Numbered from the stretch's first letter, positions 1-8,535 are shown. The stretch: DNA of 32,710 bases from Candidatus Zambryskibacteria bacterium RIFOXYC1_FULL_39_10 (GCA_001824275.1 MHWW01000011.1:34767-67476), one strand, 5' to 3'. Made by a program: numbers and translations. Notes: generated by a model from the sequence alone, not told the origin.

Positions 1-123
1 CTAACCTCCTCCCTACCTCCCCCTTACCTTAAGGGGGAGGTGACTACTATCTATTATTCCTTCTATACTCTAGAACTGGTTGGGTGGCTCCCTCCTTAAT
101 GTAAGGAGGGTTGGGGAGGTTAG
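1..123. repeat. REP-like intergenic element: two hairpins inside outer inverted repeat CTAACCTCC...GGAGGTTAG
   Basis: ACCTCCCCCTT(15-25)/AAGGGGGAGGT(31-41); CCCTCCTTA(90-98)/TAAGGAGGG(102-110); outer arms 1-9/115-123. Confidence 0.75.
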
Positions 124-145
124 AATGATAGGGATATGGTGGGGT

Positions 146-1165
146 TTATAATAATTTCTCCTGTTTGTTTTTTGGTATATCTAAACCTAAATGTTCATAA
201 GCAAGTTTGGTTAACACTCTACCACGCGGAGTGCGTTCGATGAAACCCATCTGCAAAAGATAGGGTTCATTAAATTCTTCAATGGTAGCTTCTTCTTCCG
301 AAAGGGAAGCGGCTAAAGTATTGAGGCCAACCGGCCCACCACCAAACTTCTTAGCTATTGTTTCAAGCAGGGTCTTGTCAGAAGCGTTTAGGCCGACATT
401 ATCAATACCCAAAAGTTTAAACGACTCATTTACTACATCTTGATCGATATCTTTTTTATTTATCTGAGCGTAGTCCCTTGCTCTTTTCAATAAGTAATTG
501 GCGGTACGCGGAGTAAACCGACTTCTCTCAGCTATAGTTTGAGCGGCGCTTTTTTCAAGGGAGATGCCTAGGATATCGGCCGAGCGCTTGATGATACTCA
601 TTATTTCGTTTGTATTATAAAATTCAAGCTTAAATACTCCACCAGAAAAACGGCTTCTAAGAGGAGAAGAAATCATAGCCACTCTAGTAGTTGCGCCGAT
701 TAAAGTGAAAGGGGGGAGATCAAGTTGAATAGTCCTTGCGCTTGGTCCTTTACCAATAATAATATCTAAAGAGCGTGACTCCATCGCGGGGTAAAGGACT
801 TCTTCAATGGTTTTATTGAGGCGATGTATTTCATCAATAAAAAGAATATCGCCCGGCGAAAGGTTGGTCAAAATCGAAGCCAGGTCACCCACTTTTTCAA
901 TTGCTGGACCTGAGGTCGAACGCATTTGACTGCTAGTTTCTTTTGCTATAAGATGGGCCAGTGTGGTTTTACCAAGCCCTGGAGGGCCGTAAAATAGTAA
1001 GTGTTCTGGTGGATGCTCGCGTTCTTTAGCGGCATTTAAGAGAATATGGAGGTTTTTCTTTATATTCTCTTGGCCAATATACTCATCCCACTTTGAGGGC
1101 CTCAAGGTTTGATCTAAAAATTCAAGATCTCTGCTCTCTTCTGGTTTTTTGTTGTTCCTTGACAT
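146..1165 (-). CDS. ruvB: Holliday junction branch migration DNA helicase RuvB
   Basis: LRPSKWDEYIGQENIKKNL, Walker A GPPGLGKTTLAHLIA, DEIHRLN, TPRTANYLLKRARDYA. Confidence 0.97.
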   Translation of the reverse strand: MSRNNKKPEESRDLEFLDQTLRPSKWDEYIGQENIKKNLHILLNAAKEREHPPEHLLFYGPPGLGKTTLAHLIAKETSSQMRSTSGPAIEKVGDLASILTNLSPGDILFIDEIHRLNKTIEEVLYPAMESRSLDIIIGKGPSARTIQLDLPPFTLIGATTRVAMISSPLRSRFSGGVFKLEFYNTNEIMSIIKRSADILGISLEKSAAQTIAERSRFTPRTANYLLKRARDYAQINKKDIDQDVVNESFKLLGIDNVGLNASDKTLLETIAKKFGGGPVGLNTLAASLSEEEATIEEFNEPYLLQMGFIERTPRGRVLTKLAYEHLGLDIPKNKQEKLL

Positions 1166-1187
1166 ATTTTATCCAATATGATATACT
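1159..1187 (+). promoter_or_regulatory. Consensus sigma70-type promoter, TTGACA-17-TATACT, divergent from ruvB
   Basis: TTGACA at 1159-1164, 17-nt spacer, TATACT at 1182-1187, reading towards the structured region 1195-1380. Confidence 0.7.
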
Positions 1188-1194
1188 CTAGTTG

Positions 1195-1380
1195 AGTTTG
1201 AAATATCATCAATTGGGGAGATAAATCTCTAAGCGACGTCTTGCTTTGCGGGGTTAGACATTAAATCAAGGAAGTGCCGGTACCATCTTTCGGGAGGGAC
1301 CACTAGCTCTTTCCTCAGAATAATGTTTTGCTTTCGATTTAAATATTGAAAGTGTCGCTTAGAGATTTATATTCCCAATA
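1195..1380 (+). ncRNA. Candidate structured small RNA, 6S-like architecture
   Basis: 17-bp perfect closing stem 1221-1237/1354-1370 extended by ATTGGG/CCCAAT (1212-1217/1374-1379); large internal bubble; apical hairpin CATTA...TAATG (1259-1325); small hairpin CTTTC...GAAAG in the 3' side of the bubble; promoter immediately upstream. Confidence 0.5.
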
Positions 1381-1446
1381 TCTTTTCCTTCTAGTTCTCA
1401 TTATTCACAAAACTTGGTTCCATTCAATTTTTTTTGTGTATAACTT

Positions 1447-3126
1447 TTATTCTTCCAAATCAATAACTCTTGATAGTTCGTCAAAAGAGGTGAGGCCTTG
1501 TAAAATTTTAATTATACCGTCTTGCTTCATATTCAATATGTTTTGGTTTTCTGAAGCTTTGTTTATTTCTCTTTCACTCGGATTTTTAATGACCACGTTT
1601 TCTATAGACTCGTCTGTAAGGATTGCTTCATAAATACCAGTGCGTCCCTTGAAGCCTGTGAAATTGCATTCGGCACAACCAACAGCCTCATATATATGGT
1701 CCATATCCAAACCCTTTAAATACTCTTTGTTTTTGATACTTTCGGTGTTGATTTTTATCAATCGGTTTTCTTTATCTCCCAACACAGCCTTTTTTCTACA
1801 AGCTGGACAAAGTTTCCTTATAAGTCTTTGGGCCATAGCGATATTGATGGCTGAAGTAATAACTTTCGGATTTACTCCGAGCTCAATAAGTCTGGGGAAG
1901 GTGCCGGCAGCGTTGTTGGTGTGTAAGGTGGAAAAAACCAAGTGTCCGGTCAGTGCAGAGTTGACCGCAATCTCAGCAGTTTCTTCATCTCTAATTTCAC
2001 CCACCATTATCACATCTGGATCTTGTCGCAATGCGCTTCGCAAACCTTCTAAAAATGTATAACCCTTTTCTTCCTCAACTTGAGTTTGAACGATACCTTT
2101 AAGGTGATACTCAATAGGGTTTTCAATAGTAATTATTTTAATTTCCGGATTGTGAATTTTTTTGAGGAAAGCATAGAGAGTGGTGGTTTTGCCCGAACCG
2201 GTAGGACCTGTGTTTAGTATCATACCATTTGGTTTTTTGAGCTCTCGCATAATAATTCCAAGCAAATGATTGTTGATACCGAGATCTTCAAGGGGCACAG
2301 AAATAGCATTGGGGTTTAAAACTCTCATCACTACCGACTCGCCATATCCACCAGGCAATAGCGAAGTTCTGATTTCTATCTCTACATCGCCGAGCTTTAT
2401 ACTAAATCGGCCGTCTTGCGCTTTTTCTTTGGTATTAAGTTTCAGATTTGAAATGAGTTTAATACGAGAGACCAGTAAATTAAAAACTGATGTTTCAATC
2501 GTCAAAATATCATTTAACACACCGTCTAGACGGTACCTTAGTCTCACCGATTTTTCTTCAGGCTCAAGATGGATGTCAGAAGCATTTATAGAAATTGCAC
2601 CAGCTAAAATAATTTCAAGTATTCGTGAAATACGATAGTTTTTTTTCTGAGCGATTATTGATTCAATTGATTTTTTTATATCTTCTGCATTCTTAACTGA
2701 TTTGGCTAAATCCTGAATTTCATCACTTGCGATGTCTAATGCACCACCTTTAGTTTCCATAGAATATGAAAGGTCTTTGTATCGACTCCAAACTTTTTCT
2801 AAACTCTGATGGGACACCATAAAAAGAGAGGGGAGATACCCTCGATCCTTCAAGTTTTCAACCAAAGCGACAGTTTTGGAATTATTGGGAGAAATTATAG
2901 CTAAAGAAACTTTTTTGTTTGTGATATTGAAAGGCGCCACTTCTGCTTCTCTGGCCTCTGACTCCTTAATTACTCTAAGGGCATCAATATTTACCGGACT
3001 TACACCTAAATCAATATAAGGAAGTTGGTATTTTTGGGACATAGCCTGTGCCAAACTTTCCTCTTCTTGCTCCCTGAGCTCGCCAAGCTTTTGGCGCTGT
3101 TTATCTTCGTTAAATTTAATGGACAT
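1447..3126 (-). CDS. Type II secretion/type IV pilus assembly ATPase (GspE/PilB family)
   Basis: NTGPTGSGKTTTLYAFL Walker A, ASDIHLEPEE, RSALRQDPDVIMVGEIRDEETAEIA, CPAC...CAEC zinc motif. Start moved to MSIKFNEDK; the longer ORF runs into a palindromic repeat. Confidence 0.93.
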   Translation of the reverse strand: MSIKFNEDKQRQKLGELREQEEESLAQAMSQKYQLPYIDLGVSPVNIDALRVIKESEAREAEVAPFNITNKKVSLAIISPNNSKTVALVENLKDRGYLPSLFMVSHQSLEKVWSRYKDLSYSMETKGGALDIASDEIQDLAKSVKNAEDIKKSIESIIAQKKNYRISRILEIILAGAISINASDIHLEPEEKSVRLRYRLDGVLNDILTIETSVFNLLVSRIKLISNLKLNTKEKAQDGRFSIKLGDVEIEIRTSLLPGGYGESVVMRVLNPNAISVPLEDLGINNHLLGIIMRELKKPNGMILNTGPTGSGKTTTLYAFLKKIHNPEIKIITIENPIEYHLKGIVQTQVEEEKGYTFLEGLRSALRQDPDVIMVGEIRDEETAEIAVNSALTGHLVFSTLHTNNAAGTFPRLIELGVNPKVITSAINIAMAQRLIRKLCPACRKKAVLGDKENRLIKINTESIKNKEYLKGLDMDHIYEAVGCAECNFTGFKGRTGIYEAILTDESIENVVIKNPSEREINKASENQNILNMKQDGIIKILQGLTSFDELSRVIDLEE

Positions 3127-3288
3127 GGGTTTATTATACCTCACCCCCTGCCTCCTTAACAGGAGCTGTCCACTCTTTGGATATTTTAATTTCATAAAAA
3201 TAATCTCAAAGAGTCTTGCAGATGTTCCAAGTATTCACATCCTCACTCTCCTATATTAGGAGAGGGGAAAAAAGAACTAAATTCGTGC

Positions 3289-3317
3289 TTGACAAGAGCA
3301 TTGTAATTTGCTATAAT
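3289..3317 (+). promoter_or_regulatory. Perfect consensus sigma70 promoter TTGACA-17-TATAAT
   Basis: TTGACA 3289-3294, TATAAT 3312-3317, followed by GGAGG (3325-3329) and ATG 3338. Confidence 0.85.
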
Positions 3318-3337
3318 AAAGGCTGGAGGCAGGTACC

Positions 3338-3886
3338 ATGAAAATCAACGCGTTTTCGTCCATTTTTGCGCTTTTGGTGGGGCTTCTTAGCCTCGCCTTA
3401 CCCGCATCATGTCAAAGTCAGGCAGGTTCAGTCGCCATCGCGGCGGCAATCCGGCCAGCGCAGAGCCCTGTTTACACTGAGCTCGAAGGAGAGCAGTCCG
3501 GTTCGGTCATCATATCGGCCAACACCGAACTAGATGAGTACGCTCAGTGTGTTGCCAACATGAAGGCTTCGGGTGCATCCTACAAAGAGGGTGCAAAAGA
3601 CTGCAAGGACTACCGAAAGGTTCTTGCGAAGGAGTCTACCCGCATCGCCAACGAGGCCGCCGACGCAACCAAAGCGTCTCGGCCGATGATTATCAGCGGT
3701 TATGGGAGGGGTTATAGCAGTAGTTATGGCTATAGTTATCCCCGCGAAAGGGTCGTCTATCAGGCATCATCGCCACAGCCAGTGGCTCAAGCACGACCTG
3801 CAGCGGTGGCGCGACCGGCAGCACAGCCTCGGCCAGCGGCAAAACCCAGACCTGCGGCATCACCGCGACCGATTCGAAATCGATAG
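3338..3886 (+). CDS. Secreted/surface protein with signal peptide and basic Pro/Ala-rich C-terminal repeats; function unknown
   Basis: N-terminal hydrophobic signal (FALLVGLLSLALPASC), GYGRGYSSSYGYSY segment, (RPAA)n tail; good SD, own promoter and terminator. Confidence 0.8.
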   Translation: MKINAFSSIFALLVGLLSLALPASCQSQAGSVAIAAAIRPAQSPVYTELEGEQSGSVIISANTELDEYAQCVANMKASGASYKEGAKDCKDYRKVLAKESTRIANEAADATKASRPMIISGYGRGYSSSYGYSYPRERVVYQASSPQPVAQARPAAVARPAAQPRPAAKPRPAASPRPIRNR

Positions 3887-3910
3887 GAGGTACACACCTC
3901 CACAAAACAA

Positions 3911-3949
3911 ATGCTCGGCGACTTACGAGTCGTCGGGCATTTTCTTTTA
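3911..3949 (+). terminator. Rho-independent terminator
   Basis: ATGCTCGGCGACT-TACG-AGTCGTCGGGCAT stem (two G-U pairs) followed by TTTTCTTTT. Confidence 0.85.
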
Positions 3950-3985
3950 TTTCAAAATACGAGGCAAGAGTGATAGAATCAGTCC

Positions 3986-4417
3986 ATGGAATTTATATCT
4001 AAAAGCCTTGGAGAAACAGCCGAAATAGCTTCTAATTTCGCTTCTACATTAGAATCAAAAGAAAACGGGGCGACCACCGTTGGTTTATATGGAGATTTGG
4101 GAAGCGGCAAGACCACTTTTATGAAATATTTAGCTCTTAGCCTCGGCATCACCGAAACTATCCAAAGCCCCACCTTTGTAATAATGAAATCTTTCAATCT
4201 TCAATCTTCAATCTTCAATAAATTAATCCATATAGATGCATACAGAATAGAAAGTGAAACAGAAATGCTAAACCTCGATTGGCAAGAAATAATTTCTGAT
4301 CCAAAAAATCTTATTTGCATAGAATGGCCAGAAAAAATAGCTGGTATTATGCCACCTCATATTGTGATAAAATTCGAACATGTCTCAGAAGCTGAAAGAA
4401 AAATTAGTATTGCTTGA
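3986..4417 (+). CDS. tsaE: tRNA threonylcarbamoyladenosine biosynthesis protein TsaE
   Basis: LYGDLGSGKTTFMKYLA, SPTFVI, HIDAYRIES, ICIEWPEK. Confidence 0.93.
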   Translation: MEFISKSLGETAEIASNFASTLESKENGATTVGLYGDLGSGKTTFMKYLALSLGITETIQSPTFVIMKSFNLQSSIFNKLIHIDAYRIESETEMLNLDWQEIISDPKNLICIEWPEKIAGIMPPHIVIKFEHVSEAERKISIA

Positions 4418-6773
4418 TGCTCACGCTATTATCCATAGGGCTTATCATGCCTTGCCCGACTTTGCGACGAGCAAGGGAGAGCCGACGGGTGCACTTTACG
4501 GTCTGGTTCTCATGATTTTGAAAATCGCGACCGATCTTAGGCCGGACTACATTGTGGCTTGTTATGATTTACCCAAACCAACTTATAGACACGAAGTTTA
4601 TGAAGGCTACAAAGCGGGTAGGGCCAAAACCGATGATAATTTGGCCTTGCAACTTGAGAAATCAAAAGAGGTTTGTGATGCGCTGAGCATCCCCATTTAT
4701 TCCAAAGAAGGTTTTGAGGCAGATGACATGCTTGGCACTATCGTTGAGAAAACTAAAAATGACAAAAATTTAGAAATAATTATAGCCTCAGGTGATATGG
4801 ACACGATGCAGCTTATAGACAAAAGGGTTAAGGTCTATACTCTCAAGAAAGGCATCAAAGACACTATTTTATATGATGAAAAAGCGGTTATAGAGAGATT
4901 CGGGTTTCAACCCAAACTCCTCGTTGATTTTAAAGGATTAAGAGGTGACCCATCCGACAACATAATCGGTATCGCTGGGATAGGAGAAAAGAGTGCAACT
5001 GATTTAATTAAAAATTTTGGAACTATTGAAGAAATTTATAAAGTTCTCAAAAAAAATCCTGAAAAATTAGAAGCTGTTGGTATCAGAAAAGGGATAATAG
5101 AACTTTTGAAGGAGGGGGGGGAAGAAGCGAAATTTAGTAAAATGCTTGCGACCATCAGGAGAGATGCGCCAATTGATTTCAAATTACCAAATCAAAAATG
5201 GAAGGAGGGAGTTGATATAAAAGCTGCCGAGAATTTGTTTGGAGTATTGGAGTTTAGGACGATGGGAGCGAGATTGCGTACAACTCTGGGTGCAACAACC
5301 TCACCTAAAGATAATTCTAGTGTTCCTCTCCCTTCCCCTGCATCTTGGGGAAGGGCTGGGGATGAGGTTAAAGATATAGAAGAAACAAAAGTCGCTCTGT
5401 GGGTGGCTGATTCAAATATCTCTAACCCTGACTTAGAAGATGTCTTAAATTTTGCGGGCACTGATTCTCCGGAAAAAGCTAAGGAAATTATTTTTGAAGA
5501 ATTGAAAAAGAGAGAAGGCGAATTTATTTTTGAAGAAATAGAAAAACCACTTTTGCCAATTATTGAAAAAATGGAAAAGAGAGGAGTACTTATTGATTCA
5601 AAATTTCTAAATGATTTAAATAAAAATTATTCAAAACAACTAAAAGAAATAGAAAAGAAAGTGTGGCAAGAAGCTGGCACTGAATTTAATGTTTCTTCTC
5701 CAAAACAGTTGGGTGAAATCCTTTTTGATAAACTCGGATTAACTGTCAAATATCAAAAGAAGACCAGTACAGGCGCCAAATCAACCAAAGAGTCTGAATT
5801 ACAAAAAATGAAAGATTTGCATCCGATTATCCCCTTAATTTTGGAATACCGAGAACTTTCGAAATTGGTCTCAACTTATATAGAGCCCATTCCTAAAATG
5901 GTTGATGAAAGTGGCCGGCTACATGCCAAATTTATACAATCAGGCACTACGACAGGGCGTATGGCTTCGAGCAATCCCAACTTACAAAATATCCCTATTG
6001 GTTCTGAAAATGGCAAAGTGATTAGGAACGCATTCTTAGCCACTAAAGGATTTGATTTGGTGGCATTTGATTATTCCCAAATTGAATTACGCATCGCCGC
6101 ATTTCTTTCACAGGATTCAAAACTTATTGAAATATTTAAAAGTGGCAAAGATATTCATAGTGCCGTTGCCTCGGAAGTATTTGGGGTTAGAGAGAGTGAA
6201 GTGACCAAAGATATGAGAAGACAAGCTAAAGTTATAAATTTTGGAATTTTATATGGAATGGGTGTAAACGCCTTAACACAAAATTTGGGCTCAGACAGGA
6301 AGACGGCTCAAGAATTTTATAATACTTATTTTGAAAAATTTAATGGTTTGGCAAAATATTTAGACAACACCAAAAGTGAAGCTGAAAAATTGGGTTACAC
6401 CAAAACATTTTTTGGGCGCAGGAGGTATTTTGAAGGATTGAAATCTAAATTACCTTTTATTAAAGCGGCGGCAGAGAGGATGGCAATAAACGCTCCAATC
6501 CAGGGCACCTCAGCTGATATTATTAAAATCGCCATGAAGAAGGTTGACGACTATATTGTTCAAAATAAATTGGAAGACAAAGTATATTTAATTCTTCAAA
6601 TTCATGATGAATTAATTTTTGAAATTGAGAGTGGAAAAATAAATGAGGTGTTGTCAAAAATAAAAGAGATAATGCAAAATATTATTCCTCTGGATAAAAT
6701 TTCTGGAGTGCCGATCATCGTCAATTCAGCCACAGGTCCAAATTGGGGCGAGATGTCTCCAATTGAAAATTGA
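4380..6773 (+). CDS. polA: DNA polymerase I
   Basis: 5'-3' exonuclease domain (EADDMLGTIV, GDMDTMQLI, DNIIGIAGIGEKSA) and family A polymerase motifs (FDYSQIELRIAA, RRQAKVINFGILYGMG, QIHDELIFE). Overlaps tsaE by 38 nt. Confidence 0.97.
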   Translation: MSQKLKEKLVLLDAHAIIHRAYHALPDFATSKGEPTGALYGLVLMILKIATDLRPDYIVACYDLPKPTYRHEVYEGYKAGRAKTDDNLALQLEKSKEVCDALSIPIYSKEGFEADDMLGTIVEKTKNDKNLEIIIASGDMDTMQLIDKRVKVYTLKKGIKDTILYDEKAVIERFGFQPKLLVDFKGLRGDPSDNIIGIAGIGEKSATDLIKNFGTIEEIYKVLKKNPEKLEAVGIRKGIIELLKEGGEEAKFSKMLATIRRDAPIDFKLPNQKWKEGVDIKAAENLFGVLEFRTMGARLRTTLGATTSPKDNSSVPLPSPASWGRAGDEVKDIEETKVALWVADSNISNPDLEDVLNFAGTDSPEKAKEIIFEELKKREGEFIFEEIEKPLLPIIEKMEKRGVLIDSKFLNDLNKNYSKQLKEIEKKVWQEAGTEFNVSSPKQLGEILFDKLGLTVKYQKKTSTGAKSTKESELQKMKDLHPIIPLILEYRELSKLVSTYIEPIPKMVDESGRLHAKFIQSGTTTGRMASSNPNLQNIPIGSENGKVIRNAFLATKGFDLVAFDYSQIELRIAAFLSQDSKLIEIFKSGKDIHSAVASEVFGVRESEVTKDMRRQAKVINFGILYGMGVNALTQNLGSDRKTAQEFYNTYFEKFNGLAKYLDNTKSEAEKLGYTKTFFGRRRYFEGLKSKLPFIKAAAERMAINAPIQGTSADIIKIAMKKVDDYIVQNKLEDKVYLILQIHDELIFEIESGKINEVLSKIKEIMQNIIPLDKISGVPIIVNSATGPNWGEMSPIEN
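5297..5369. repeat. REP-like palindrome read in frame inside polA
   Basis: AACCTCA(5297-5303)/TGAGGTT(5363-5369); core CCCTTCCCC(5330-5338)/GGGGAAGGG(5347-5355). Confidence 0.75.
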
Positions 6774-6797
6774 AAATTAAAAATTGAAAATTTAGAA

Positions 6798-7229
6798 ATG
6801 CAAGACAGTTTATTTAAACAATATAAAGAAATATTTCAAGAAGAAATAGAAATCCAAAATGAAAAAAGTGGCATTTCTAAGTATGCTTACAGCCCCTTTG
6901 CTATACAAGACGCGGTGGGGGAAAGGAGTGTCAAAAAGGTTTGGATTGAATATATAAAATTAAGACTAAGCGGTATTGAAGCTGAGGACTTGATTCATAA
7001 AATAATAAGTAAAGTCAAAGACATGGTAGCCATAAACCAAGGGGCTACCAAAGAGGATTTGGGCATAAAAGATTATCCTTTTTCAAAATCCAAAAAAGAT
7101 CTTAAAAATTGGAAAACAGAAGATTTAAAAAATTTCTACGGGGTGTTGGTAGAAATTTATCATCGCTCTCGGATGGAATCAGGCAATGAATTGGATGTGG
7201 CCCTAGAAAAGTTGTTGCTTAGTATCTAA
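6798..7229 (+). CDS. Hypothetical protein
   Basis: 143-aa ORF directly downstream of polA, same strand, plausible codon usage. Confidence 0.75.
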   Translation: MQDSLFKQYKEIFQEEIEIQNEKSGISKYAYSPFAIQDAVGERSVKKVWIEYIKLRLSGIEAEDLIHKIISKVKDMVAINQGATKEDLGIKDYPFSKSKKDLKNWKTEDLKNFYGVLVEIYHRSRMESGNELDVALEKLLLSI

Positions 7230-7557
7230 ATCTAGCCATAATCCAGTTGGTATTGCGGATATTTTTGCTTATTGATTTTATACCAGCATAAGCTGTCCGC
7301 ACTAAAAATCCGAGGATAAAGGCTTGAATAATCCAGCTAGTGTTTAAAATAGCGCTAGTGAGAAAACTAAATACTGAAAACGTATCATTTTTTATTATAC
7401 TAGTTGTGTTTACAAAAACATCATACAAAGATACAGAAATAAAAGAAAATATAATAAAAACTGCAAGCATAAAATAATCAGGATGTTCTTTTAAAACATT
7501 CTTAGAATACTCCAAGTAAACTCGAAGCATTATTCTTTTTTTAAGACTGTTATTCAT
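7219..7557 (-). CDS. Small membrane protein translationally coupled to the sigma factor
   Basis: Two or three hydrophobic segments; start overlaps the sigma-factor stop by 8 nt (ATGAATAA). Confidence 0.75.
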   Translation of the reverse strand: MNNSLKKRIMLRVYLEYSKNVLKEHPDYFMLAVFIIFSFISVSLYDVFVNTTSIIKNDTFSVFSFLTSAILNTSWIIQAFILGFLVRTAYAGIKSISKNIRNTNWIMARFRY

Positions 7558-8089
7558 AATTATTATATTGTTTGTAAACCTGCATAAATATTTTTTTTGA
7601 GCGATATACTCTGACTCTGGCAGTGCTGTTTTTGATGTTTAATGTTTTGGCAATTTCTTTAAAAGATTTACCGAGCATGTATCGCAAATTTATTATTTCT
7701 GCCGTTACTCCACCTATTTTTTTTAAAACAAATTGAACGTAATTTTTATTACCCTCCATCATCACTTCCTCATTGGTTTGGCTTGGAGTGACTTCCTCCA
7801 TTTCTTCAGTAAAAGAAATAGGAATGTTTTTATACTTACCTATCTGATCAGCCATACAATTTCTGAGTATTGTGTTGGCCCAGGGGATAAATCTCCCGCC
7901 GTTTTCTGGAAACTTTTTGCCGTATTTATAGATTTTAACAAAAGCTTGTTGGACCACGTCCTCAGCATCTTCTTTTGAGCGTAAATTTTGATTGGCCACC
8001 CTCAAAAAACGCTTGTAGTGCCTATCAAATAATTCGCCAAACTTTGAAGGCTTACTGTATGAAAGTTTTAAAATTTCCTCATCACTCAT
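7550..8089 (-). CDS. ECF-type RNA polymerase sigma-70 family factor
   Basis: LFDRHYKRFLRVANQNLRSKEDAEDVVQQAFVKIYKYG (region 2) and EIINLRYMLGKSFKEIAKTLNIKNSTARVRVYRSKKIF (region 4). Start placed at MSDEEILKL, after the hairpin element. Confidence 0.88.
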   Translation of the reverse strand: MSDEEILKLSYSKPSKFGELFDRHYKRFLRVANQNLRSKEDAEDVVQQAFVKIYKYGKKFPENGGRFIPWANTILRNCMADQIGKYKNIPISFTEEMEEVTPSQTNEEVMMEGNKNYVQFVLKKIGGVTAEIINLRYMLGKSFKEIAKTLNIKNSTARVRVYRSKKIFMQVYKQYNNYE

Positions 8090-8158
8090 CCCGTTAGAAA
8101 TTAAACTTATAAACTTATTACCTCCTAACGAGTCTCGTAAATTTCTAACGGGACTCAT
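8084..8158 (-). repeat. Start-codon-associated palindromic element, copy 1 (sigma factor)
   Basis: 13-bp perfect inverted repeat CCCGTTAGAAATT(8090-8102)/AATTTCTAACGGG(8140-8152); ATGAGT duplicated at both edges on the minus strand. Confidence 0.85.
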
Positions 8159-8346
8159 ACATCTTTATGACCGTCGTTATAACCAAAATGTTACATCGTA
8201 ACGTACTTACCCCATTGTAGGTCATAGTTAGTGTAGAAGCAATAAATTAAACAAATATGCCAAACATCAACTTTGTTCCAAGTGTGCGACTAACGAGGGC
8301 CCCGCCCTAGAGGGCGACTAAAGTACAAAAAACAACACAACTTAAT

Positions 8347-8395
8347 ACAAAACTCCGAACCGTTGCGCTCTTGCGCATAACAGGTCCGGAGTTTT
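8347..8395. terminator. Terminator-like hairpin
   Basis: AAAACTCCG...CGGAGTTTTTGTTTT with inner ACC/GGT and GCGC-tctt-GCGC pairing. Confidence 0.6.
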
Positions 8396-8405
8396 TGTTT
8401 TAGGT

Positions 8406-8450
8406 GGTCACGGATAATTTCGTTTTCGTCAAAACGAAATTTCCGCGACC
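8406..8450. repeat. Long near-perfect hairpin (GGTCACGGATAATTTCGTTTT-cgtc-AAAACGAAATTTCCGCGACC)
   Basis: About 19 paired positions around a 4-nt loop. Confidence 0.7.
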
Positions 8451-8507
8451 CCGCCTCGCTTGTTTTTGTTGCTGCAAAAACATAGCTGCGGCTCGCACCT
8501 GTACGAA

Positions 8508-8535
8508 AAAATCCCAAGCAGTTGGGATTTTTTGT
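8508..8535 (-). terminator. Terminator downstream of tRNA-Lys
   Basis: AAAAAATCCCAA-gcag-TTGGGATTTTTT. Confidence 0.8.

Noticed and set aside
1195-1380. SRP RNA or tmRNA identity for the structured RNA
   Set aside because: No conserved SRP apical motif (GGAAGGAGCA-like) and no tRNA-like domain or tag ORF ends seen; 6S-like architecture fits better.
1346-1633. Plus-strand 95-aa ORF and other ORFs antisense to clear genes (for example 1640-2062, 2270-2638, 13026-13337, 24658-25233, 30865-31341)
   Set aside because: They lie opposite well-supported conserved CDSs, lack recognisable motifs and are expected by-products of AT-rich codon usage.
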